A stretch of 64,000 bases of DNA from positions 1 through 64,000 of the forward strand of contig CACWTU010000008.1 in NCBI GenBank assembly GCA_902763885.1. Direction: 5' to 3'. Source of the stretch: an uncultured Bacteroidales bacterium. GTDB lineage: Bacteria; Bacteroidota; Bacteroidia; Bacteroidales; Bacteroidaceae. The position numbers were made by a program, and so were the translations under genes. Positions 42,306 to 52,198 of this stretch are shown piece after piece. The notes beneath the pieces are model-generated. The model was not told the origin of the DNA. It made no database searches and saw only the letters and a list, made by a program, of their open reading frames with translations. The stretch's first letter is position 1; each line of letters starts with the position of its first letter.

Positions 42306-44600
42306 TCAAATATTGGGGAATCCGTAAAGTGCAAGGACATCACGCCATACGTTGTTTTTAAGATAGAAATAACTACGTCTGGTCTGCTGTGCCATATCCA
42401 CGTCGCGCTTAACGCCTATACCCCAGAAAAATGCAACGCTCAACTCATCAACAGCCTCGATTGAACCGGCATCAATAGCCTGGAATAGCAAATGTATGTA
42501 TTGGTTATAATCAGATGAGACTCCCAAACCGCTCTTGTAGGCAAGTGCCAGCTGCCAGTAGGCATCAGCGTAACCTTTATCGGCCGATTTGCGTAAATAT
42601 TCCAATGACTTTTCCAGATCACGTGATTTTATGACACCTTCCTTGTAAGCCATACCCAGACGATAGAGTGAGTATGCATCATCCTCCTCAGCACCTTTCT
42701 CATACTCTGCGGCAATCTCCTCGGGATCTGAATTGCCACTTGCCAGAATATCTCCGTTGAGACCATACACATATGGATTATATGCCATAAGCATGGTACT
42801 CATCTGCTTATCTGAAAGGTCACGGAATTTCTTGCGTTGTATGCGCATGGGGTAGTGCTTCTCATCTATTGACAGATTGTAATAGACCGGTATAAGCCAG
42901 GCGCTTGCTCTAAGGCAACCATGGTCAGCAAGTTTCTGCATCTGGACAATGGCCTTTGAAAGACGGTCAAGTTCATCAGCTTTCTTGCCCATACCCACAC
43001 CGTAATAACTCATATATGCCAGAGGGAACAGTTTGTCAGGGTCTGTAATCGTCTCTTTCTCCAGTTTGGTGTACATGGCACGGTACAGGGCGTTCTCCTG
43101 AACATTTGAACTGTATGAATACGGTTTGTATGAATCAGGAACACGGTATAAATGGAAACTGCGTTCCTCAATAACCATGTCACGTGAACCGTCTGCTGAA
43201 GTGTGCTTCTCGCTTACAATGTAATTGCATGCCAAAACATTTTCCGTAACACTCTTGAGGGAGAAATTGATTGTAGTCTGGAATTTCTCGTTTGATATCT
43301 TGCGTCCGGCAAAGTTAAGCAGTGTGCTGCCTATGCGGCTGGCCAGTCCTCCGAATGGAATGAACAGAGAGAGACCGTCCATAATATCACGTCCTATGGT
43401 AGCCACATTAGGTTTGTCCTTTTTCTTAAGTGAGAACGTGAAATCAAAACTCTCGTCAGAATAGTCGCCTCGTGAAGCGCAGCCTATAAGTTCCGATGCA
43501 TCAAAATCAGCACCGTCACTGGACCAGATACTCTTTACTGCATTCCATGAAGTCTTGAACATGCTGTTTCTCTTGTCAAGGAACAGACCTGACTCCTCAT
43601 TGATCATCACCGATAAGCTGTTGCCCATCTGGTCAATGTCCAGGATTACGAATTCACGTCCGCTCTCAGCACTGAAAACAGATGACACCCATTTTCCCAT
43701 AAGCTCTGATTTGGAGTCAAAAGTGCGTTTGGGCGTAACCTTGGCGTTGTACTGTGCGTTACGATTGAGCTGAAGCCCTTCAATTACATCAGGATGCCGG
43801 CTGAACAGATAAGGGGAGTTGCAGTCTGGCTTCTCTTCTTTTTCAGAGACTTTTTCAAATATGTTATCAGCCTCCAACTGGATATCTTGCGTGATTTCAG
43901 GTTCAGGTTCAGGTTCCGGTTCAGGCTCCGGTTGCACAGTCGGCTCTTCTTCTTTTACGGAATTGCTGAAATCAACAGCAGATATGTCAAACAGTGAAAT
44001 CTCCTGGCCACCTTCCGGCTCCGGTGATGCATCCTGGCTGTTTTCCGGCTGAGACGGCTCTTCATCTTCCGGTTCCGGCTCAGGCTCCTTGGTGTTGGCC
44101 GATGTTATCAGAGTAGAAAGGTCAAACAATGATGTGGCACTGCTGGTAATTGCTGGCTGGGATGTTTCAACAATCAGCTCCGGCACCTTCTCCTGCTCCT
44201 TGACGGCAGTCTCGGCTATCAGCTTATCGAAAGCCTCCTGTTCCTGCTGCTCAAAACTCTTGGCACCCAGTTTCTCCTCCAGTTCTTTCATACGTGGAGC
44301 TGTTTCGGCAAGTTTGCGGTCATTCATCTCCAAGCTGGCGTAGGTACGGTACATCACAAGCGCCATCTCGCTTTCACCGCCTTCATCATATATCTGAGCC
44401 ATGCGCAGATATGTATCGGGCAGTTTGGGGTATTGTGCGGTAATCTCTTCACACAGGGCGATTGCCTCTGCATCCTTGCCACTATTGTGCAACTGTGTTA
44501 TCTGGTAATATTTACGCAGCAACTGGCCGCGCGTCATCTGGGCGGCGGCACCATTGGCTAGCAGCATAAACAATATCAGAACAATAGTCAGCCTTTTCAT
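42306..44600 (-). CDS. Secreted TPR/Sel1-repeat protein with Glu-Pro linker
   Basis: 764 residues with a signal peptide. Residues about 25-120 are TPR-like (LLRKYYQITQLHNSGKDAEAIALCEEI); 150-250 is an acidic Pro/Glu-rich spacer with six consecutive EP dipeptides; a beta-rich central domain follows (about 290-510). The C-terminal part has Sel1-like repeats (AYSLYRLGMAYKEGV, YADAYWQLALAYKSGLGVS, AVDELSVAFFWGIGV). The EP repeat is encoded by slippage-prone GGTTCC/GGTTCA units. Such proteins are usually periplasmic or surface scaffolds. Second gene of the operon, nine bases after the LPP20-like gene. Confidence 0.8.
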   Translation of the reverse strand: MKRLTIVLILFMLLANGAAAQMTRGQLLRKYYQITQLHNSGKDAEAIALCEEITAQYPKLPDTYLRMAQIYDEGGESEMALVMYRTYASLEMNDRKLAETAPRMKELEEKLGAKSFEQQEQEAFDKLIAETAVKEQEKVPELIVETSQPAITSSATSLFDLSTLITSANTKEPEPEPEDEEPSQPENSQDASPEPEGGQEISLFDISAVDFSNSVKEEEPTVQPEPEPEPEPEPEITQDIQLEADNIFEKVSEKEEKPDCNSPYLFSRHPDVIEGLQLNRNAQYNAKVTPKRTFDSKSELMGKWVSSVFSAESGREFVILDIDQMGNSLSVMINEESGLFLDKRNSMFKTSWNAVKSIWSSDGADFDASELIGCASRGDYSDESFDFTFSLKKKDKPNVATIGRDIMDGLSLFIPFGGLASRIGSTLLNFAGRKISNEKFQTTINFSLKSVTENVLACNYIVSEKHTSADGSRDMVIEERSFHLYRVPDSYKPYSYSSNVQENALYRAMYTKLEKETITDPDKLFPLAYMSYYGVGMGKKADELDRLSKAIVQMQKLADHGCLRASAWLIPVYYNLSIDEKHYPMRIQRKKFRDLSDKQMSTMLMAYNPYVYGLNGDILASGNSDPEEIAAEYEKGAEEDDAYSLYRLGMAYKEGVIKSRDLEKSLEYLRKSADKGYADAYWQLALAYKSGLGVSSDYNQYIHLLFQAIDAGSIEAVDELSVAFFWGIGVKRDVDMAQQTRRSYFYLKNNVWRDVLALYGFPNI

Positions 44601-44609
44601 AGCAAATGG

Positions 44610-46085
44610 TTATTTGAGCGTTGACCAGACAAGAGCACGCTTGTCATAGCTGAATGACTTGAAATTATCAGGGAACTCACGCAGAAGTTGGCGTGACATC
44701 TCCTTGGCAGATGAATGCAAAACCTTTTCTCTTGACAGACTGGTCGGAGCCAGGTACTGGAAATCTTTTATTTCAAAGTTAAAGAGTTCTTTACCTGATG
44801 ATTTCTCATCGACAGTAATGAGAAGCGATGTTGAGAATTGGTTGATAGGCCATTTTGCCTTGGGGTCAGACTGCTGCTGGAGCAGAGAGGCAAGCCTTGC
44901 ATCAAGGATGAGATCGGCATTCTTTCTATCCTTGACAATGGTCAGGTCTTTGCGTGCACTGATCAACTCGTTGACGGCTTTCTCAGTAGCTGAATCAGAT
45001 GGGTTGAAATTCAGGTAGATGTAATTGGTGGGGTCAAATAACTTGACGTTGATCTCTGCTGTACCGAAATTATCGGACCTCTCGGTAAGCTGAGAGAATA
45101 CATATGATTCTGGCAGGTCATACAGCCCCTCTTTGTCAATTGAGAATGAAATGAGCTGCTGCGGTTCATCGGTGGCCTTGACGATTGAGAATGTTATTTC
45201 ACCGTTCTCATTTGTGATGAGACTGCCGTCAGTAGTTCCTTCATAATCAAGGATAACGCCTACTTTCTGAACGGGAACCCCTTTCTGGTCAACTTTTACG
45301 GTGAATGTAGAAGGAACGGCTTCACCCGCTACGGCTGGAATCTCATTGGTGGAGCATGAAATCTTTATGTCATCATAAACATGAATGTAACTGTTATAAA
45401 GACTCATGAACAGGTCAACATTTTCAAAGTCATGTTTTACCATGTGCTGGGTGTAGATAAGCGGATGTACCAGATCAAGTGCCTGAGAATATGTTTTGGC
45501 CGCGGAATATAACAATCCTTCTTGCTGATATGACATGCCAAGTTTCCACATGGTCTCAGCCTGGTTGCATATGCTGTCCTCAAAAGCTGCCATGCGTGCC
45601 TGATAGTCCTTTTCAGTTATGGTGTAGTAGCACCAGTATTCCTCATCATCCTCCCATTCACCTTGAAGCTTGAACAGTGGGGTGTTTAATACATTTTCCA
45701 CGAAAACGTCATCAAAAGATGTCAGATAGGCTCCCTTCATAATGAGCTTACCCAAGAGTGAATTGGCATCAACAGCCAGGTGGAGTGAGCCCAGGATCTT
45801 TTTCTGAGCCTCTTTCTTACCGCTTTCTTTGTACTTGTCATTAAAGAAAAGCTGGGAAACGATTATGGATGATGCCATCTGCACGGATGAATTGTCAGAA
45901 CTTTCACCGTCCGGATTCATGGAGCGTTTGGATACGCTTGCAATGCCTACATAAGTATCCTTGACAGTAGGTGCCTTGGTTATCCAATTGGGCTTTTTGG
46001 CGTTTTGTGCCGAGGCGGTCAGTGAAACCGATGTAAACGCTGCAAAAGAAAAGGCAGCTATAATCATTAAACTCAATCTTCTCAT
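44610..46085 (-). CDS. LPP20-like exported protein, first gene of the envelope operon
   Basis: About 491 residues from the ATG at 46085 (signal peptide MRRLSLMIIAAFSFAAF... to about residue 27). The N-terminal half (KKPNWITKAPTVKDTYVGIASVSK... then repeated Ala-rich helices) resembles LPP20-family proteins. A middle Ig-like beta domain (about 245-330) and a C-terminal CsgG/LpoB-like alpha-beta portion (RKDLTIVKDRKNADLILDARLASL) follow. It heads five consecutive exported proteins, suggesting an envelope assembly or stress system. Promoter not clear; the 148 bases upstream hold the aroQ terminator. Confidence 0.75.
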   Translation of the reverse strand: MRRLSLMIIAAFSFAAFTSVSLTASAQNAKKPNWITKAPTVKDTYVGIASVSKRSMNPDGESSDNSSVQMASSIIVSQLFFNDKYKESGKKEAQKKILGSLHLAVDANSLLGKLIMKGAYLTSFDDVFVENVLNTPLFKLQGEWEDDEEYWCYYTITEKDYQARMAAFEDSICNQAETMWKLGMSYQQEGLLYSAAKTYSQALDLVHPLIYTQHMVKHDFENVDLFMSLYNSYIHVYDDIKISCSTNEIPAVAGEAVPSTFTVKVDQKGVPVQKVGVILDYEGTTDGSLITNENGEITFSIVKATDEPQQLISFSIDKEGLYDLPESYVFSQLTERSDNFGTAEINVKLFDPTNYIYLNFNPSDSATEKAVNELISARKDLTIVKDRKNADLILDARLASLLQQQSDPKAKWPINQFSTSLLITVDEKSSGKELFNFEIKDFQYLAPTSLSREKVLHSSAKEMSRQLLREFPDNFKSFSYDKRALVWSTLK

Positions 46086-46168
46086 ATCGCAATAATTTGT
46101 TCTTTCTAATGTGTTAATGTGTGCAAAAATAATAAATATATTATTTATATATGGTTTGCCACATAAAA

Positions 46169-46201
46169 AATGCATCCCGTTCCTTAGAGATGGGATGCAT
46201 T
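46169..46201 (-). terminator. Terminator of the aromatic amino-acid operon
   Basis: A 10-bp perfect stem (AATGCATCCC / GGGATGCATT) with a 13-base loop, about 33 bases past the aroQ stop and followed on the minus strand by TTTTTTA. Confidence 0.8.
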
Positions 46202-46233
46202 CCTAAAAAAAGTAATAAGGGCTTACCAAATGC

Positions 46234-46656
46234 TCATACAAAATACTCCAATGCTTCGCGATATCCTTCAAATCCTTTTCCCATTATGGTTTTGGAAGCA
46301 TAAAGCGATACGTAAGAGTGGTGGCGGAACTCCTCGCGCTCCGACACATCGCTCAGATGCACCTCAACGGTAGGGATAGAGACCGCTTTCAGGGCATCGA
46401 GTATGGCAACACTGGTATGCGTATATGCGGCAGGGTTGATTACGATGCCGTCAAACACACCGTATGCCTGCTGTATGCAATCCACTATGGCTCCCTCATG
46501 ATTTGACTGAAAGCACTCAACCTGCAGGCCCAGATTGGCGGCAGCATCGTTTATGTAGGTCAGCAAAGCCTTGAAATCACGGTTGCCGTAGATGGACGGC
46601 TCACGCAGTCCCAGCATATTGAGATTGGGCCCGTTGATGACTAGAATCTTTTTCAT
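46234..46656 (-). CDS. aroQ: Type II 3-dehydroquinate dehydratase
   Basis: 140 residues, the usual length. Conserved features: INGPNLNMLGLREPSIYG with the catalytic Tyr, NPAAYTHTS with Asn/His, and EVHLSDVSEREEFRHHS with Glu/His/Arg. Converts 3-dehydroquinate to 3-dehydroshikimate, the third shikimate-pathway step. Last gene of the aro operon, nine bases after pheA. Confidence 0.95.
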   Translation of the reverse strand: MKKILVINGPNLNMLGLREPSIYGNRDFKALLTYINDAAANLGLQVECFQSNHEGAIVDCIQQAYGVFDGIVINPAAYTHTSVAILDALKAVSIPTVEVHLSDVSEREEFRHHSYVSLYASKTIMGKGFEGYREALEYFV

Positions 46657-46665
46657 GCCGTAAAA

Positions 46666-47808
46666 TTATACTATTTCCTGGTATGTGCCAAAGTACTTGA
46701 ACTGCTCGCCGCAGTGGTCAAGCTCGCTTATGAGCGGAGCAAATTTCTTGTCATAGATGGAGAGTTCTATGTCAAAGTAGAACATGAATTCAAAATCGCG
46801 GCCCGGGATGGGGCGGCTCTCCAGCTTGACCAGGTTGGCGCCTGTGGCATTGAATTTACTAAGCACAGAGAACAGCGTTCCAGGCTTGTGTGACATAACC
46901 ATCATGATACTGGTGCGGTTGGCGCCGGGGTATATGCGTGCATTCTTGGCTATGCAGATAAAGCGGGTATGGTTGCTGTCAAAGTTCTGTATATCTTCTG
47001 CCAGTACCTCCATGTTATAGAGGCTGATACAGCTCTTTGATGATATTGAGGCCGATGTCCGGTTGGGGTCTTTGGCCACTTTCTGGGCAGCCATAGCTGT
47101 GTTGTCAAACGGAATTATCTCAACATCCTTGAGCGCAGCCAGGAAATGTGAACACTGGCCTATGGCCTGCGGGTGGGAGTAGATGGTCTTGATATCCTGG
47201 AAGCGGGTTCCCTTGGCTGCCAGCAGCTGGTGGTCAACACGCACGCGGGTGCTGCGTACTATATGCACGTTATATCTTACCAGCAGGTCATAGATTTCAT
47301 TCACGGAACCGGCGGTGGAGTTCTCAATAGGCAGAATGCCATACTCGCACAGACCGTCAGTGACCATTCGGATTACACCCTCAAAGGTGTTGTTGAACAT
47401 TATCTCCGGAACCTCAAACAGCTTCTCGGCAGCTATCTGTGAGTATGCGCCCTCACGCCCTTGGCAGGCTACTACCGCACGCTTGGGGAACGGAGCTGGA
47501 TCGGCGTTGATAAGGTTTGATATGGCTTTGTAGAGTGGGGAGTCCTTCTCCTTGTACATGGCCTCGTAAGCCTTGCTTATGTCAAATATCGAGCGGTATA
47601 GTACGCGCCCGAAATCCTCAAGGTCTTCAGGCAGTTGTTTTGATATGCGTGCCAATACCTCACGTTCACGTGAACTGCTGCTTACCGGGACATCGTGAGT
47701 GCGTTTGTATTCACCTATCTCATTCACCACATTCATACGCTCGGCGAAGAGACGGCATATCTCATCGTCAATGTTGTCAATCTGTTTTCTGTAGTCTGTA
47801 AGGTCCAT
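46666..47808 (-). CDS. pheA: Bifunctional chorismate mutase/prephenate dehydratase (P-protein)
   Basis: About 380 residues from the ATG at 47808. An AroQ-type chorismate mutase domain (about 1-85; DYRKQIDNIDDEICRLFAER) is followed by prephenate dehydratase (about 100-285; GREGAYSQIAAEKLF, LPIENSTAGSVNEIYD, the catalytic Thr in SISSK-type region) and an ACT regulatory domain (about 300-380; SHKPGTLFSVLSKF, LESRPIPGRDFEFMFYFDIE). Makes phenylpyruvate from chorismate; the ACT domain usually gives phenylalanine feedback inhibition. Lies 122 bases after aroA. Confidence 0.93.
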   Translation of the reverse strand: MDLTDYRKQIDNIDDEICRLFAERMNVVNEIGEYKRTHDVPVSSSSREREVLARISKQLPEDLEDFGRVLYRSIFDISKAYEAMYKEKDSPLYKAISNLINADPAPFPKRAVVACQGREGAYSQIAAEKLFEVPEIMFNNTFEGVIRMVTDGLCEYGILPIENSTAGSVNEIYDLLVRYNVHIVRSTRVRVDHQLLAAKGTRFQDIKTIYSHPQAIGQCSHFLAALKDVEIIPFDNTAMAAQKVAKDPNRTSASISSKSCISLYNMEVLAEDIQNFDSNHTRFICIAKNARIYPGANRTSIMMVMSHKPGTLFSVLSKFNATGANLVKLESRPIPGRDFEFMFYFDIELSIYDKKFAPLISELDHCGEQFKYFGTYQEIV

Positions 47809-47930
47809 ATTCTTAACTTTGGCTTTGTTATTTCTCAATTATGTCACTTCGTTCCATGATTTTTGTCGCGACTCGGGATAGCCTAAGCGAGCTTAGTCTC
47901 TCCTCTCGCTGCTCCAAAAATTTTCAATTT

Positions 47931-49196
47931 TCAATTGTCAATTTTTATATTTCCTCCCAATGCATTGAAGTCATCAAAGAAAGCCGGATAAGACTTAGCC
48001 GTACACTCAGCGTCCTTGATGGTAACCCTTATGTTCTTGACCGATGCAAGCACGGTTGCTGCCATAGCCATACGGTGGTCACCTGACGGATCATATGTAA
48101 AACTTCTGGCAGGACCTCCTGTTACTGTAAGGGTGTTGTCAGTGGCGTATGCGCATATGCCTGCTCCTGACAGCAGTTGCAGGATGGATCTTACACGGTC
48201 ACTCTCCTTGATGCGCAGTCTCCTTATGTTGTCAAATACGGTAGTGCCTTGCGCTGTGGAGGCAGCCACCGCCATTATCGGTACAAGGTCAGGAATATCG
48301 GCACAATCAATCTGTGAGGCGGTCAGCCTTGAAGGGCGGGCAGTGACGCTGTTTGCGGTGGCGGATATGTCAGCCCCCATCTGGCGCAGTACATCTACAA
48401 TGTGGCGGTCACCTTGAGCTGAATGCTCGTAGTCCAGTCCTGTGCAGCTTACCTGCTTGGCACCTGATGCGCCTGCTGTAAGCCAGAATGCGGCAGCAGA
48501 CCAATCGCCCTCAACTGTAACCGGTCCGTCAGGTGTGGCGTACCTCTGTCCGCCGGGTATGCGGTAACCATGCCCGGTAGCCTGTACTTCAATACCAAAC
48601 TGTTTAAGTGCGTTCAGAGTAAGACCAATGTATGATGCGCTCTCAAGTTTTCCCGTAATGTTTATGGTGCAGTCTCCGCCGGTAAGCGGGAGAGCCATGA
48701 GCAGTCCTGATATGAACTGTGAGGATACGCCGCCGTCAATAGTGTATGTGCCTGCGGGTAGAGTTCCGTGGCAGGAAAGCGGCATGTGACCGTTCTCTGA
48801 CATGCTTACTCCGTGTGCTGTCATTTCCTCATAGAGGGGTGAGAGCGGGCGTTGCGGCAGACGGCCCTGTCCGGTAAATACGGCATCAGCACCGAGTGCT
48901 GCTGCTACGGGCAGCATGAATCTGAGCGTGGAGCCGCTCTCTCCGCAGTCCAGCAGGCCACCTTTTTTAACCTCGCTTATCGGATCAACATTGAATTTGC
49001 CGTCAGCATAAACAATGTTTGCGCCAAGAGTGTTCAGGCAGGCTGCGGTGGCTTCCATATCGCGGTTTATACCGCGGCAGATTATAGTGCAGGGCTTGCT
49101 GGCCAGGGCGGCACATATAAGCATGCGGTGCGCCACTGATTTTGATGGCGGTACCTGCACGTTCCCTGACGGTGTTCCTGATGCAGAGAGTGTCAT
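47931..49196 (-). CDS. aroA: 3-phosphoshikimate 1-carboxyvinyltransferase (EPSP synthase)
   Basis: 421 residues. N-terminal PPSKSVAHRMLICAALA, GESGSTLRFMLP and the C-terminal LRIKESDRV and GDHRMAMAA are the signature segments of EPSP synthase. Condenses shikimate-3-phosphate with PEP. Overlaps aroB by ATGA, so the two are translationally coupled. Confidence 0.95.
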   Translation of the reverse strand: MTLSASGTPSGNVQVPPSKSVAHRMLICAALASKPCTIICRGINRDMEATAACLNTLGANIVYADGKFNVDPISEVKKGGLLDCGESGSTLRFMLPVAAALGADAVFTGQGRLPQRPLSPLYEEMTAHGVSMSENGHMPLSCHGTLPAGTYTIDGGVSSQFISGLLMALPLTGGDCTINITGKLESASYIGLTLNALKQFGIEVQATGHGYRIPGGQRYATPDGPVTVEGDWSAAAFWLTAGASGAKQVSCTGLDYEHSAQGDRHIVDVLRQMGADISATANSVTARPSRLTASQIDCADIPDLVPIMAVAASTAQGTTVFDNIRRLRIKESDRVRSILQLLSGAGICAYATDNTLTVTGGPARSFTYDPSGDHRMAMAATVLASVKNIRVTIKDAECTAKSYPAFFDDFNALGGNIKIDN

Positions 49197-50248
49197 AATC
49201 CGGCTTTTTTCATCAGTTCAAGAACCTGTGTGGCAGGCATCTTCTCAAGCGTACATCTGCCTATCTCCCGGGGCAGTATGAGGGTGATGTCACCCGCGCT
49301 GCGTTTCTTGTCAGACAGTATTACGCCGTAAAGCTCATCGGCAGAGTAGGGACAGTCAGTATCGAATCCGTAATTCCTTACCACATCGGTTATGGCTTCA
49401 GTAAAATCGGTGAATCCGTAAACTTTAGCCACCTTGGCGGCAATGATCATGCCGCGGGCTACAGCACTGCCGTGGGTAATGGTGAATCCGCTCAGCTTCT
49501 CAATGGCATGTCCGAATGTATGTCCAAAGTTGAGCAGGCCGCGCATACCGCGGTCAAACTCATCGGCCTCAACCACATCGCGTTTTATCTCTATGCAGCG
49601 GGCTATCACCTCCTTAAGGTCAAATGAGCCGGGTGCTGCAACCGTATCAAACAACTTGCGGTCCAGTATGATGCCGTACTTGATAACCTCTGCAAATCCG
49701 TCACGCATTACTGCGGGGTCAAGCGTATTTAAAGTCTCAGTATCCAGGTAAACAAGGGCGGGCTGATGGAAAGCTCCAACCAGATTCTTGCCGGCGCTGA
49801 TATCAACCGCTGTCTTTCCGCCTACTGATGAATCTACGGCAGCCAGCAGTGTGGTGGGTACCTGGATGTATGGGATGCCGCGCAGATATATGGCGGCTGC
49901 GAATCCGGCCATATCACCTACCACGCCGCCGCCCAGTGCCAGCACCATATCCGTACGTGTTATCTGAGCCTTGACCATGCAGTCTATGAATGCGGTCACG
50001 TTATCCAGCGTCTTGCTCTGCTCACCGTTGGCTATCACGTGGCTTACTGTCCTGAAACCTGCTGCCTCAAGTGAATCCGTTACGGTCTTTCCATAGAGCG
50101 GGAACACCTTGTCATCACTCAGGATAGCTATGGTGCAGGGCTTGAAACGCTCTTTAAGAGCCTGGCCTATTTTGCTCAGGCTGCCTTTGGTGAGCAGTAT
50201 GTCATACGTGCCGGAGGCATGGACTGTGATTAGGGTGGGGGTAGCCAT
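49193..50248 (-). CDS. aroB: 3-dehydroquinate synthase
   Basis: 351 residues with the NAD-binding GGGVVGDMAGFAAAIYLRG, the substrate/metal segment LPTTLLAAVDSSVGGKTAVD (QVPTTLLA here) and zinc ligands in RGLLNFGHTFGHAIE. Converts DAHP to 3-dehydroquinate, the second shikimate step. Two bases after tyrA and overlapping aroA. Confidence 0.95.
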   Translation of the reverse strand: MATPTLITVHASGTYDILLTKGSLSKIGQALKERFKPCTIAILSDDKVFPLYGKTVTDSLEAAGFRTVSHVIANGEQSKTLDNVTAFIDCMVKAQITRTDMVLALGGGVVGDMAGFAAAIYLRGIPYIQVPTTLLAAVDSSVGGKTAVDISAGKNLVGAFHQPALVYLDTETLNTLDPAVMRDGFAEVIKYGIILDRKLFDTVAAPGSFDLKEVIARCIEIKRDVVEADEFDRGMRGLLNFGHTFGHAIEKLSGFTITHGSAVARGMIIAAKVAKVYGFTDFTEAITDVVRNYGFDTDCPYSADELYGVILSDKKRSAGDITLILPREIGRCTLEKMPATQVLELMKKAGL

Positions 50249-50250
50249 AT

Positions 50251-51081
50251 CTATTTTTCTGAAAGTTCCTTGGCAATGCGTCCGTCACGCAGCAGCGCGC
50301 ACAATGTCCGGGCATCATCGGCCTCCATGGCATTGGCGTACTGCGTGAGGTTGTCAATCAGGGTATGTATCTCTCGCAGAAGGTTGTCCTTGTTTTCAAG
50401 GAACAGCTCTGTCCACATATTCTCATTAAGCCAGGCTACGCGCGTGAGGTCGCGAAAACTGCCTGCGCTGTAGCCCTTATGCTGCTGGGCCGATGGGCTC
50501 TTGACGTAGGCGTTTGATACCACATGCGCCAGCTGTGACGTGAATGCTATCATGCTGTCATGCTGCTCAGGAGTAGTGAAAACCACGCGCTTGAGTTGCA
50601 TTGGCTCCAATAAACTCTTGATGTGATCCAGCAGCTGGATATCATCGTGAGTGGGCGGGATGATTATCATTGATGCGTTCTGGAACATCGTGGCGCGTGA
50701 GTTCTTGTAGCCTGACAGATGTGTCCCGGCCATAGGATGTCCGCCGGCGTATGTGAATCCGTACTTGGCGGCGGCCTTCATTCCGCACTCCACTATCTTG
50801 CGCTTGGTTCCGCAGTCATCAATCACTACCGTACTATTGGATATCTCAGGAGCGTGCTCTTCAATCCATTTGCAGGCGGCATCAGGGGTGACTGCTATGT
50901 GTATCAAGTCACATTTCTTTATGTTCTTGGCGTCAAGTACGGCATCAAGAGTGCCCTCAAGCTCGGCAAAACGGCTTATTGACTCGTTCAGGTCAAAACC
51001 ATAGACCGTCCAGCCGGCCTCCTTGTATGTCTTGGCAAGTGAGCCGCCTATCAATCCTAATCCTACTACTCCTACAATCAT
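50251..51081 (-). CDS. tyrA: Prephenate dehydrogenase
   Basis: 276 residues. Begins with the Rossmann motif VGVVGLGLIGGSLAK, then VIDDCGTKR, GGHPMAGTHLSG and the helical dimerisation half with TPEQHDSMIAFTSQLAHVVSNAY. Oxidises prephenate to 4-hydroxyphenylpyruvate for tyrosine. There is no fused chorismate mutase; that activity is in pheA downstream. It lies 70 bases after aroF; the gap contains AT-rich TTTTCAATT repeats and a TTTTTGTCGCGA sequence that recurs between aroA and pheA. Confidence 0.93.
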   Translation of the reverse strand: MIVGVVGLGLIGGSLAKTYKEAGWTVYGFDLNESISRFAELEGTLDAVLDAKNIKKCDLIHIAVTPDAACKWIEEHAPEISNSTVVIDDCGTKRKIVECGMKAAAKYGFTYAGGHPMAGTHLSGYKNSRATMFQNASMIIIPPTHDDIQLLDHIKSLLEPMQLKRVVFTTPEQHDSMIAFTSQLAHVVSNAYVKSPSAQQHKGYSAGSFRDLTRVAWLNENMWTELFLENKDNLLREIHTLIDNLTQYANAMEADDARTLCALLRDGRIAKELSEK

Positions 51082-51151
51082 TTTTCAATTAAAAAGTTCG
51101 TTTTTGATTTTTGTCGCGATTCCCAATTTTCAATTTTCAATTTTCAATTAA

Positions 51152-52162
51152 TCATACGATCTCTTTAAGGGCCTTAACCTTCTTTGCCACTTCATCAAAC
51201 TGTGTCGGAGTGAGTGACTGAGCACCGTCACACAGGGCGTGCTCCGGGTCATTGTGTACCTCTATGATAAGACCGTCTGCACCGGCTGCAACAGCTGCCA
51301 GACTCATGGACGGCACCAGACGTGACTTACCTGTAGCGTGGCTGGGGTCAACAATTATGGGCAGGTGTGAAAGCTCTTTTACAACAGGTATGGCAGAGAG
51401 GTCAAGCACGTTACGGGTGTATGTATCGTAGCTGCGGATACCGCGCTCACACAGAATGATGTTCTCATTGCCGCCAGCCATAATGTATTCGGCGCTCATG
51501 AGCCACTCCTTGATAGTGCTGGAGAGACCGCGCTTGAGCAGTATGGGCTTGCGGGTACGGCCCAGAGTTTTAAGCAGTTCAAAGTTCTGCATGTTACGCG
51601 CACCCACCTGAATAAGGTCAACATCCTCAAACAGATCCAGATGTTTCTCACTCATTATCTCAGTTACTATAGGCAGGCCTGTAGCCTTGCGTGCCTTGCG
51701 CAGCAGTTCCAGACCATCGGCACCCATTCCCTGGAAATCATACGGAGATGTTCTGGGCTTGAATGCACCGCCGCGCAGCAGTGTCGCGCCCGATGCCTTA
51801 ACGGCCTTGGCAATCTCTGTTATCTGCTGCTCAGATTCAACAGAACACGGACCGGCTATCATTGCAAAGTTGCCGCCACCTATCTTGACCTTGTTTTCAC
51901 CTTCACCAATCTCAACTATAGTATCGGCGGGGTGGAAACGGCGGTTGGCGCATTTGAACGGTTCGCTGATGCGGGTAACGCTCTCGATGATGTCAAGACC
52001 GCTCAGCAGGTCAGGGTCTATGCGGCTGGTATCGCCAATCAGACCTATCACTGTCTGGAACTGACCTTCAGATATGTGAACATCTACTCCCTGGCCTTTG
52101 ATCCAGTTTATAAGGTTTTTCTTTTGAGTCTCTGAGACTCCTGCTTTAAGTACTGCTATCAT
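51152..52162 (-). CDS. aroF: 3-deoxy-7-phosphoheptulonate (DAHP) synthase, type I-beta
   Basis: 336 residues. The N-terminal 70 residues form a ferredoxin-like regulatory domain, as in Thermotoga-type enzymes. The catalytic barrel starts at [15 protein letters not shown], then [41 protein letters not shown] and [10 protein letters not shown]. It commits PEP and erythrose-4-phosphate to the shikimate pathway. First structural gene of the operon, directly behind the leader-peptide attenuator. Confidence 0.95.
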   Translation of the reverse strand: MIAVLKAGVSETQKKNLINWIKGQGVDVHISEGQFQTVIGLIGDTSRIDPDLLSGLDIIESVTRISEPFKCANRRFHPADTIVEIGEGENKVKIGGGNFAMIAGPCSVESEQQITEIAKAVKASGATLLRGGAFKPRTSPYDFQGMGADGLELLRKARKATGLPIVTEIMSEKHLDLFEDVDLIQVGARNMQNFELLKTLGRTRKPILLKRGLSSTIKEWLMSAEYIMAGGNENIILCERGIRSYDTYTRNVLDLSAIPVVKELSHLPIIVDPSHATGKSRLVPSMSLAAVAAGADGLIIEVHNDPEHALCDGAQSLTPTQFDEVAKKVKALKEIV

Positions 52163-52198
52163 ATTGTTTTGTTTTTATTATCGTCAGTTTTACATATC

